DNA of 64,000 nt from Pseudoalteromonas sp. 3D05 (lineage in GTDB: Bacteria > Pseudomonadota > Gammaproteobacteria > Enterobacterales > Alteromonadaceae): NCBI RefSeq assembly GCF_002723455.1, contig NZ_PDUS01000021.1:1-64000 (forward strand), given 5' to 3'. Positions 50,669-59,000 of the stretch are shown piece by piece; positions within the stretch are counted from its first letter, which is position 1; every line of letters begins with the position of its first letter. A model generated the notes under the pieces. The model searched no databases, was not told the origin of the DNA, and saw nothing but the letters and a program-made list of their open reading frames with translations. The position numbers and the translations under genes are program-made.

Positions 50669-51676
50669 ATGATCGACTTTCGTTCAGACACGGTAACCCA
50701 ACCTTGTGATGCAATGCGCCAAACTATGAACAATGCCCCACTAGGCGATGATGTTTATGGCGATGATCCCAGTGTCAACGCACTTGAAAAATACGCCGCG
50801 CAAAAACACGGATTTGCCAATGCATTATTTTGTAGTTCAGGCACTCAGGCCAACTTATTAGCCTTAATGGCACATTGTGAACGTGGAGATGAATATATAT
50901 GCGGCCAACGTGCCCATAACTATAAGTTTGAAGGCGGTGGCGCTGCTATTCTTGGCTCAATTCAACCTCAACCTATCGAAAACGAAGCCGATGGCAGCCT
51001 GTGCTTAAACAAAGTAAAAGCGGCGATTAAGGCTGATGATTTTCACTTTGCTAAAACCAAATTAGTCAGCCTTGAGAATACCATTGGTGGCCAAGTTCTC
51101 TCTCTTGAATACCTTAACGATGCCCGTGTGTTTGTAGACGAGCATAACCTTGCGCTGCATCTAGACGGCGCAAGAGTGTATAATGCAGCGGCTAAATTGG
51201 GCGTCGATATTACATGCATAACGAACCACTTCGATTCAGTATCTGTGTGTTTGTCTAAAGGGCTTGGCGCGCCTGTGGGCTCGGTGCTGCTTGGCAGCGA
51301 ATCACTTATTGCTAAAGCACGCCGTTGGCGTAAAGTGCTTGGTGGTGGTATGCGCCAAGCAGGTATGCTCGCAGCGGCTGGACAGTATGCGCTTGAACAT
51401 AACACAAAGCGCCTAGCCGATGATCATGACAATGCTCAGTATTTAGCTACGCAACTCAATACTCTGAGCGGCTTTAATGTCGCACTTAGCACAGTTGAAA
51501 CAAATATCGTTTATGCTCATGTCGATAATGAGATTGACCTAACGGCTATCAGTCAACGCTTAGCAACTCAAAGTATATTGTTTTCGCCCGGTGCACCGCT
51601 TCGTTTAGTGACACACTTGGGTATCACTAAAGAATCCATCGATACATTTATAAAGGCATTAACGGCTGAGATTTAA
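50669..51676 (+). CDS. ltaE: low-specificity L-threonine aldolase
   Basis: PLP enzyme that cleaves L-threonine and L-allo-threonine to glycine and acetaldehyde. The 335-residue product has the family start MIDFRSDTVTQPCDAMR, a GT-rich cofactor loop (SSGTQANLLAL), LHLDGARVYNA with the Asp that contacts PLP, and the lysine for the Schiff base in CLSKGLGAPVGSVLLG. AAGGA precedes the ATG. It is 22 bases downstream of rlmF and its 3' end overlaps the convergent tdk gene by 18 bases. Confidence 0.93.
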   Translation: MIDFRSDTVTQPCDAMRQTMNNAPLGDDVYGDDPSVNALEKYAAQKHGFANALFCSSGTQANLLALMAHCERGDEYICGQRAHNYKFEGGGAAILGSIQPQPIENEADGSLCLNKVKAAIKADDFHFAKTKLVSLENTIGGQVLSLEYLNDARVFVDEHNLALHLDGARVYNAAAKLGVDITCITNHFDSVSVCLSKGLGAPVGSVLLGSESLIAKARRWRKVLGGGMRQAGMLAAAGQYALEHNTKRLADDHDNAQYLATQLNTLSGFNVALSTVETNIVYAHVDNEIDLTAISQRLATQSILFSPGAPLRLVTHLGITKESIDTFIKALTAEI

Positions 51677-52243
51677 CGCCGCTTTGTAATGTTTGCGGCA
51701 AACCGAGACATATCGGTCATTGCCGCCAATTTCCACTTGATTACCATCAGCAATCGCTTGACCATTTTCATCTGTGCGCAGAACATGGTTTGCTTTTCGG
51801 CCACAATGACACACGGTTTTAAGTTCGATTAATTTATCGGCCCAGGCCAATAAATATTGTGAACCAATAAAAAGCTCACCCCTAAAGTCATTACGCAAGC
51901 CATAGCACAACACAGGAATACCCAGCTCATCGACCACATCCGTTAATTGTAAAACCTGCTCTTTTGATAAAAACTGACTCTCATCGACTAAAACACAATG
52001 GCGTTTTAGCTCAGTATTGAGGCTTTTTATCAATTCAAATACATCTTTATCTGCATCAAAAATATGCGCGTCAGCTTGCAACCCTATACGTGACGACACT
52101 TTGCCCACTCCAGCCCTATCATCAATAGCTGCTGTTAATATCACAGGCTCCATGCCTCTTTCACGATAATTAAATGCCGATTGAAGTAATGTGGTTGATT
52201 TACCTGCATTCATTGCAGAGTAATAAAAATACAGCTGAGCCAT
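51659..52243 (-). CDS. tdk: thymidine kinase
   Basis: ATP-dependent phosphorylation of thymidine in the salvage pathway. The 194-residue product has the type II family layout: P-loop SAMNAGKSTTLLQ at residues 9-20, DESQF near 90, the lasso-loop zinc cysteines (CHCGRKA, then VCRKH) and the substrate-binding YVSVCRKHY. Length matches E. coli Tdk (205). It reads convergent to ltaE and is separated by about 120 bases from the ogt gene, where a strong terminator sits. Confidence 0.94.
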   Translation of the reverse strand: MAQLYFYYSAMNAGKSTTLLQSAFNYRERGMEPVILTAAIDDRAGVGKVSSRIGLQADAHIFDADKDVFELIKSLNTELKRHCVLVDESQFLSKEQVLQLTDVVDELGIPVLCYGLRNDFRGELFIGSQYLLAWADKLIELKTVCHCGRKANHVLRTDENGQAIADGNQVEIGGNDRYVSVCRKHYKAALNLSR

Positions 52244-52265
52244 TTAATTACCTTGAACTGAAATC

Positions 52266-52304
52266 CAAAAAAAGAGCGAGTATGCTAGCGCATATTCGCT
52301 CTTT
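52266..52304 (-). terminator. intrinsic terminator of the ogt/ada-alkA operon
   Basis: Minus-strand stem GAAAGAGCGA / TCGCTCTTT with inner TATG / CATA pairing, followed by TTTTTT, about 60 bases past the ogt stop. Confidence 0.88.
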
Positions 52305-52365
52305 CATCACCTTTTATATGTCACCTTGAACAAAACCTTTTACTAATTGGCTTTTTGAAGTCTCG

Positions 52366-52857
52366 TTAATTAAGCAATATGCCTTCGTGTTTTAATAGCC
52401 ATAATTTACGCTCTAGCCCACCAGCATAACCGGTTAATTTTCCACTGGCACCGATAATACGATGACACGGAACGATAATACTGATTGGATTTTTGCCATT
52501 TGCAGCGCCAACGGCTCTAACAGCTTTAGGGTTATTTAATGCAATTGCGATATCACTATAGCTTTGCGTTTTCCCATAAGGCACTGCTATTAACGCTTGC
52601 CAAACAGCTTGTTGAAACTTGGTGCCTTGGGTATCCAAACTTAATGAAAAACTCTGTCGTTGTTTATTAAAATACTGCTCGAGTTGCTTGGCACATTCAA
52701 TAATATGAAGGTTAGTAACTTGCTCAATACTTGTTTCAGGGTATTGAGTGGGTGGATAAAAACCAACATAACTCACACCTTTGGTGGTTGCTTGAATAAT
52801 GACATTATCAAGCGGGCTCATTATCTGCGTTTGAATAGTGTGTGGTGTTGTATTCAT
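52366..52857 (-). CDS. ogt: methylated-DNA-[protein]-cysteine S-methyltransferase Ogt
   Basis: Suicide repair enzyme that transfers alkyl groups from O6-alkylguanine to its own cysteine. The 163-residue product (from 52857) has the wing-helix segment QQAVWQALIAVPYGKTQSYSDIA and the reactive-cysteine motif PCHRIIG (about 135), with the helix SGKLTGYAGGLERK. The start is chosen at 52857 because this ATG overlaps the TGA of the upstream ada-alkA gene by four bases (ATGA), which suggests coupling; a longer frame reaches 52872 with less support. Together with ada-alkA it forms an alkylation-repair operon. Confidence 0.9.
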   Translation of the reverse strand: MNTTPHTIQTQIMSPLDNVIIQATTKGVSYVGFYPPTQYPETSIEQVTNLHIIECAKQLEQYFNKQRQSFSLSLDTQGTKFQQAVWQALIAVPYGKTQSYSDIAIALNNPKAVRAVGAANGKNPISIIVPCHRIIGASGKLTGYAGGLERKLWLLKHEGILLN

Positions 52858-54215
52858 ATAAGTTGTTGCCATAGTTGAAAAGTTAAATAACTACGAAATG
52901 GTGAACATGCCCCGCTCTCAAAAGCTGAGGCATTTGCTTGCGCTTTTTTAACACCTAAATCACCATCAAGTAAGATGTCTGGCTGACTTTGCCCCCGTAA
53001 CTTAGCGTAATTAACCGTCCACGGGCCGATACCTTTTAGTGCCAGCCATTGATCTAAGTCCGTACAATGCGGATGTTGTTGGCAAAAGCTAGCTAAGTTA
53101 ATCAATGCATTTTTACGCGCCTGCGGCATTTTAAAAAAGCTCAATTCACTGCTAGCTACCGCTGAGGGTGTAGGGAAATAAATACGCGCTTGGTCTTTTT
53201 CACCTAATTCATTAACTAACTGCGAGACTAAGTTATGGGCAGCAGTCACGCTAACTTGCTGCCCTAACACTGCCCGCATTCCTGCTTCAAAAGCAGACCA
53301 AATACCCGGTAAGCGTAAGCCCTCCGTCAACTTAAAAGCGCCGTGAACATGGGTTTTCAAATGTTGTTCTATCAAAGCAGTATCTGCATCTAAATCAAGT
53401 ACACGGCGTATATTGGCCAATATAGGATGCAAAAAGCGGGGATCACTTATGTCTATTTCCACTGAAAAATAATGCTTATCTTTTACAATTGTGGCCGTAA
53501 ACTGACCATGGTATTGCTCAGTCTTAAAACTACGGCCATAGCTAATGTCGGATAACCACTCAATCGGTGCAATCAATCTTTTTGCTAAAAATTGCTGTAA
53601 TGCTAACCAATTATAAGGCGGCCTAAAAGGCAGCTTTAGCGTTATTTTGCTGGTATTAGGCTTAGACTTGGTGCGCATTTTACTCGGGCATATGTGTAGC
53701 TGCTGTAAAAACGCATCATTAAAACGACGGATACTGTTAAAACCCGCTGCGAAGGCTATCTCAGAGACAGGCAAGCTGGTTTCTTGCAGTAACTTTTTAG
53801 CAAAATGGCATTGATTAAATAAACGATATTGAGTAACTGAAATACCAAAATGTTGATCAAATAAACGGCGTAAGTAACGACTGGTGATCCCTAAACGTTC
53901 AGCCAATTGTTCACAACTTTGCGGCTGGCTAAAATTACTATCAATGAGAGCTTTTGCCCGCAAAGCTGTGGTTTGTGTGCCTTGCCACGCGCTACTGCCT
54001 GGCGCACTGTCGGGTCTACAACGAATACAAGGCCTAAAACCAGCAAGTGCTGCACTATGAGCGTACTGAAAATACTCTACGTTATGTTCTTTTGCGGTTG
54101 GGGCGGGACATATAGGCCGACAATAAATGCCAGTGCTTTTCACTGCAATAAAAAACAGCCCATCAAAACGATGATCACGACTTTGACGGGCACGTTGCCA
54201 ATGGCTGGTATCCAT
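52854..54215 (-). CDS. Ada-AlkA fusion: methylation-sensing regulator and DNA-3-methyladenine glycosylase II
   Basis: Two repair activities in one 453-residue chain. Residues 1-75 are the Ada metal-binding domain; Cys 32, Cys 36, Cys 63 and Cys 66 have the same spacing as Ada Cys 38, 42, 69 and 72. Residues 85-185 are the AraC-type DNA-binding domain (LRRLFDQHFGISV; IAFAAGFNSIRRFNDAF). Residues 190-300 match the AlkA N-terminal domain, and 320-440 the HhH-GPD glycosylase domain with GIGPWTVNY and the late LLDGDLG where AlkA has its catalytic Asp. Such fusions occur in other bacteria. Methylation of the N-terminal Cys would let it activate its own operon, as in Ada. The 4-base overlap with ogt supports a repair unit. 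Confidence 0.88.
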   Translation of the reverse strand: MDTSHWQRARQSRDHRFDGLFFIAVKSTGIYCRPICPAPTAKEHNVEYFQYAHSAALAGFRPCIRCRPDSAPGSSAWQGTQTTALRAKALIDSNFSQPQSCEQLAERLGITSRYLRRLFDQHFGISVTQYRLFNQCHFAKKLLQETSLPVSEIAFAAGFNSIRRFNDAFLQQLHICPSKMRTKSKPNTSKITLKLPFRPPYNWLALQQFLAKRLIAPIEWLSDISYGRSFKTEQYHGQFTATIVKDKHYFSVEIDISDPRFLHPILANIRRVLDLDADTALIEQHLKTHVHGAFKLTEGLRLPGIWSAFEAGMRAVLGQQVSVTAAHNLVSQLVNELGEKDQARIYFPTPSAVASSELSFFKMPQARKNALINLASFCQQHPHCTDLDQWLALKGIGPWTVNYAKLRGQSQPDILLDGDLGVKKAQANASAFESGACSPFRSYLTFQLWQQLI

Positions 54216-54298
54216 AAATTAATGCTCAAACTAACTGCGACTAACAACTAGCTTACGCGAAAAAACACAGTTTACTAGCCGTTTTCGGCACTCAACCC

Positions 54299-54907
54299 TT
54301 AAATTGCAGCAAGGAAGCGACGCTGCACCTCGGCCCAATTAATGACATTATAGAATGCGGCAATGTATTCAGGCCGACGATTTTGATATTTCAAATAATA
54401 TGCATGTTCCCACACATCTAGTGCTAATATAGGCGTATTGCCTTCCATTAAAGGGCTGTCTTGATTCAAGCTGCTCTGAACCACTAGTTCCTTGTTTGCA
54501 TTAACACATAACCACGCCCAACCACTGCCAAAACGACTGACAGCGGCATTGGTGAACTGCGTTTTGAAACTATCAAAATCATTAAATGCACTATTAATTG
54601 CCTGAGCCAATTCGCCTTGTGGCTCGCCTCCCCCATCGGGGCTCATAACAGTCCAAAACAATGAATGATTATTATGGCCACCAACATGCTCTTGCACCGC
54701 TTTTTGTAATGACTCTGGAAGTGTCGTTATTTTACGTAATAATGTTGCTGTGTCTTGCTCCGCGTAATGCGTCCCTTCAAGTGCTGCATTGGCTTTATTT
54801 ATGTAAGTCTGGTGATGCAATGTATGGTGTATTTCCATGGTTTTAGCGTCAATATGAGGCTCTAGTGCATCGTACTCATAAGGTAATGGGGGTAGTGTAT
54901 ATGCCAT
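54299..54907 (-). CDS. sodA: manganese-type superoxide dismutase
   Basis: Detoxifies superoxide in the cytoplasm. The 202-residue product has the Mn/Fe-SOD fold: His 27 (EIHHTLHHQTY), His 81 (GGHNNHSLFW), Asp and His in DVWEHAYYL. GGHNNHSLFW and FGSGWAWLC are patterns of the Mn subfamily, where the gene is usually called sodA. The N-terminal MAYTLPPLPYEYDALEPHI is intact. It lies 31 bases downstream of the TPR-like gene (54939) and is probably cotranscribed with it. Confidence 0.93.
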   Translation of the reverse strand: MAYTLPPLPYEYDALEPHIDAKTMEIHHTLHHQTYINKANAALEGTHYAEQDTATLLRKITTLPESLQKAVQEHVGGHNNHSLFWTVMSPDGGGEPQGELAQAINSAFNDFDSFKTQFTNAAVSRFGSGWAWLCVNANKELVVQSSLNQDSPLMEGNTPILALDVWEHAYYLKYQNRRPEYIAAFYNVINWAEVQRRFLAAI

Positions 54908-54938
54908 GATTACTCCTTTAAGGCCTGTGGTTAATTGA

Positions 54939-55445
54939 TCAATGCAAGGTTGCAGTTTGATCAGGTGAATAACTTAAAGTGTGATTAATTTTTTCAATCA
55001 GATGCGGGTGATTACTATGTAATTTAGCAAACTGCACTAGCTCTAAATGAGTTTTATAGTGGTGATGAACTACAACTGTGCGCACCGTATTGCACGGATG
55101 TTGAATCAAATTACTCAAAGTAAGGTGAACATCACACAGCCATTTACACGCTTGTTCACATTGATTCATTGCTCGGTAGGTGTCAGCTAAATTATGTGCT
55201 GCAACAACCAAGGCTGGGCAGCAATGCTCTATAGCACCAATAGCTGATTGGCATATTTTTGCGCGACTAAATTGGTTTAAAAGGTGCGCCGCGAGTGTGT
55301 GCGCAGTGGTGTACTTATCGCGAGCTTCGAGTAAAGCACCACGTTCAAATGCATAATTACCAGCCATTATATTAGACTGCCAAGGGCTAAGCGCTTGATC
55401 GACTTGCGGTAAACCTTTGCTATCATTTAGTTGAGGGCGTGCCAT
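54939..55445 (-). CDS. hypothetical TPR-like helical protein upstream of sodA
   Basis: No family assigned. The 168-residue product is helical and includes TPR-type helix pairs (YAFERGALLEARDKYTTAHTLA; LADTYRAMNQCEQACKWL). Cysteine and histidine are frequent, including a HHHYKTH run. It has no signal peptide. It lies 31 bases before sodA on the same strand and a Fur-like box precedes it, so the pair may be regulated together by iron or metal status. A direct role in superoxide defence is only inferred. Confidence 0.65.
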   Translation of the reverse strand: MARPQLNDSKGLPQVDQALSPWQSNIMAGNYAFERGALLEARDKYTTAHTLAAHLLNQFSRAKICQSAIGAIEHCCPALVVAAHNLADTYRAMNQCEQACKWLCDVHLTLSNLIQHPCNTVRTVVVHHHYKTHLELVQFAKLHSNHPHLIEKINHTLSYSPDQTATLH

Positions 55446-55504
55446 TGGATCACCTGCACAAAGTTAAATTGGTGAGTTTAATCTACACACCAAAACAACT
55501 TAAT

Positions 55505-55523
55505 GCAAATGATTTTTATTTAT
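55505..55523 (-). promoter_or_regulatory. possible Fur box before the sodA operon
   Basis: Minus-strand ATAAATAAAAATCATTTGC matches the 19-bp Fur consensus at 12 positions. It lies about 60 bases before the first gene of the TPR-like/sodA pair, in the 86-base gap behind the GNAT gene. AT-richness lowers its weight. Confidence 0.35.
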
Positions 55524-55531
55524 GTTAACTT

Positions 55532-56023
55532 TTACTTCTCTGCAAAATCAATTAACGCTTGCCCTGTTAATCGATAAATAATCCACTCATTTTGGGGCTC
55601 TGCACCCATGCTGTTATAAAAATCGATAGCCGGTTGATTCCAATCAAGCACCACCCATTCAAAACGCCCGCAATCTTTTGCGAGTGCTTGGCGTGCCAGA
55701 TGTTGCATTATTAGCTTGCCAGCGCCTTTTCCGCGGCTATCAGGGCTGACATATAAATCTTCTAGGTACAGGCCATTTTTACCAAGCCAAGTAGAGTAGT
55801 TATAAAAGTACACGGCAAAGCCAATGGCTTCATCACCGTCTAAACAAATAATGCTGTGTGCTGTTGCCCCTTCACTAAACAAGGTTTTTAAAATTGCTTG
55901 CTCATCAGTTTTTACTGCATCAGGTTCTTTTTCATAAATGGCAAGTTCGTTAATAAAGTGCAAAATGGTTGCTGCATCTGATGGTTGTGCATCTTTAATT
56001 GTGATTGTCTGTGTGTTATTCAT
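55532..56023 (-). CDS. GNAT acetyltransferase, diamine (SSAT) type
   Basis: Acetyl-CoA-dependent N-acetyltransferase. The 163-residue product has the GNAT fold and the pattern of the spermidine/spermine-like group: LYLEDLYVSPDSRGKGAGKLI (acetyl-CoA pyrophosphate loop) and RFEWVVLDWNQPAIDFYNSMGA. The acceptor is probably an amine or a small thia-lysine-type substrate; specificity is inferred. It begins one base past the stop of the large hybrid kinase gene on the same strand, and may be cotranscribed with it. Confidence 0.85.
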   Translation of the reverse strand: MNNTQTITIKDAQPSDAATILHFINELAIYEKEPDAVKTDEQAILKTLFSEGATAHSIICLDGDEAIGFAVYFYNYSTWLGKNGLYLEDLYVSPDSRGKGAGKLIMQHLARQALAKDCGRFEWVVLDWNQPAIDFYNSMGAEPQNEWIIYRLTGQALIDFAEK

Positions 56024-59000
56024 TTAAAATTGCTCGAGTTTCTCTTTTAATATATCTAATTGAATTGGTTTGGCTAAATAATCATTCATACCGGTGGCTA
56101 AACAGTAATCGCGATCGGTATCCATGGCATTAGCCGTCAGCGCAATAATGGTAATATCTTGATGTTTATAACCGGCTTCACCTGCGCGAATCGCGCGAGT
56201 GGCATCAAACCCATCCATTATAGGCATTTGGCAATCCATCAATACCAAAGCAAAATGATCGCCGGGCACCTTTGCTAATAAAGACAATGCTTGTTGCCCA
56301 TTTACTGCCAAAGTCACTTGATAGTTTAGCTTACTTAACATTAGCTTAGCGACTTGTTGATTGATTGGATTATCTTCCACTAGCAGGATGTGATTATTCT
56401 TCTTTATACTGCGTAACGATGAAATGTAGCTTGAAGTAACAAGCGGTAGATCAGTTTCATCGCTGTTATTTGCGATCACTGCCATCGTAGAAATAAGATC
56501 CGCCGTTGTGATAGGTTTAGGAAAGTATGCCTGAAAACCGGCATCATTGTAGCGCTGCGCCCCTTCCATGCCCGCTATACTGGTCATCATCACTAATGGC
56601 ATAGCCTTAAATGCTTCATCTGCTTTTAATATTCGACATAATTCGATGCCATCAATGTCAGGCATTTGCATATCAAGGACTGCAATATCATAAAGCGGTA
56701 AATTGTCACTAACACGACTTTTGCATAAACGAATAGCTTGATTTGCATCGCAGGCAAGCTCAACTTTTGCTCCCCAGTGTTCTAATTGCTGGCTGATCAC
56801 TATCCGGTTTGTTTCATTGTCATCAACCACTAGAATACTCAGCTGTTCCATATCGATACGAGGAATACTTTGTTGAGTTTCAATTCCTGGTAGCAACATA
56901 ACACTAGCGGTAAACTCACTGCCTTTACCGACTTTACTGGTAACACTCACTGAGCCCCCCATAAGCTCACAAAGTTGCTTACAGATAGCGAGACCAAGAC
57001 CTGAACCGCCATATTCACGAGTTGTTGAGGCATCGACTTGCGAAAATGGGCTAAATAAGTCTTTTTGTTTGGCACTATCAATTCCTATCCCTGAGTCTTT
57101 AACCGAAATAGTTAATTGATACTGCTCATCTAAACGCGCTAGATTGGCGGTTATGACAACCTCGCCTTGTTGGGTAAACTTAACAGCATTACTGATTAAG
57201 TTTGTCAGCACTTGACGGATCCGCCCTGGATCGCCTCTAAGATCAGCAGGAACCACACCAACAACATCAAGAATAATCTCTATGTTCTTTTCTTGCGCCC
57301 GCAAAGCTTGCGATTCAGCCACTTGGCCTAATAAATCACACGCATTAAAGTTAATGCTCTCTAGCTCGATTTTTCCTGCTTCTACTTTAGAAAAGTCTAA
57401 AATGTCGTTGATCACCGACAACAAAGAATGAGCGCTATTTTTCGCAATCGAGACCTTCGTTTGTACTGGCTTGTTTAACGGCTCCAGCTCAATTAGTTCT
57501 AACATCCCTAAAACACCGTTCATTGGTGTACGAATTTCATGACTCATGGTTGCCAAAAATTGGCTTTTCGCCAATGCAGCATCATTCGCTTTTGCCAGTG
57601 CAACTTTTAATTCTTCAGCGGTTTCTTTTTGGTTTTGCGACATTAATACACTGCCAACAAGGGTAGCAAGTGAACGTAAATAAGTTTCTTCGTTCTGACT
57701 CCAAGCTCGGTATTCCCCCACACTCTCAGCAAAAAGTACACCCAAAATCCCATCACCTGTAGAGATTACGGCATCGAGCATCGACTTAATATTTAAAGGC
57801 GAAGTGTAATCTTTAATAAACTCAACCGTAGCGGGGTGGGTATTAACATTGTTAATGGCTAATAAGCCTTGGGCAAAAATCGTTTTATAATAACTTGGGT
57901 ATTCATCAACTTTTAACACAAAGCTTTGCTGCTGCACGCCTTCTTCGGCACTGTATAAACTCATGCAGTGCATTTCTTGATTATTCGAATCAAACAACCA
58001 CACTGATGCTCGTTGTACATTAAGTACTTCGCACATGGATTGCGCAACTAAATCTTTTACTTTACTAAAATTACCAGAGAGTATTTGCGGTGATACCGTT
58101 AGGCTAGCTAAGTTTTTGTTGTACTGATTTGCTTTAATACTCTCTAATTCAAGGCGTTTATACGTATCAACATTTTGAAAAGAGCCGTAAACACGAATAC
58201 ATTTACCCTCTGAAAACTCAGCTTGCCCTATTGACTTAACCCAACGTTCTTTACCTGTTTTAGTGATTATAATCAGTTCGACTTCCCAACTTTGCCCATC
58301 TGAAACGGCCTTTTCAAATAGCTCACTAATTTTATCTCGGTGCATTCCTTCTTTGTAAAAATCAAGCGCTTGTTCAATTTTAGGTTGATAATCATCTGAC
58401 ACTTCATGAATTGCTTTAACTTCTTCTGACCAATAGATTTTTGCACGCTCTAAATCAACTTCCCAAGCACCGATTTTCCCTTGTTTACTCATGGTTTCAA
58501 GTAGGCTTTGCTGACGATACAACTGCGATTGGGTATTATATTGCTCGGTAATATCTAAAATGAATCCATCAAGGTAGAGTACATTCGAAGCATCATCAAA
58601 CACTGCTTGGCCTTTTTCATGTACCCAGTGCGTGCTTGAGTCCGATGCAATTAACCGGTATTCAATAGACCAAGGCTGCTGTAACGCTACTTGCTTGGCA
58701 ATTTCTTGTTCAACTTTAGTGGTATCATCTGGATGAATTAACTGAGCAAATTCAAGGTGATAGTTATGAACCAAATCATGAGGTTCATAGCCTGTAATCG
58801 TTTTTGTTTGGTCACTCATGTAAAGCATGGTCCATTGCTCGTCATATTTGCAGCGATAGACAATGCCCGGGATATTTTCAACCAGCGATGCAAACCTATC
58901 CCGCCCTTGTTGTAATTGGGTTTCGATCTCTTTACGCTCGGTAATGTCTAAATGGGTACCGATCATACGTTTTGGCGTACCATCCGTATTCCATTCAACA

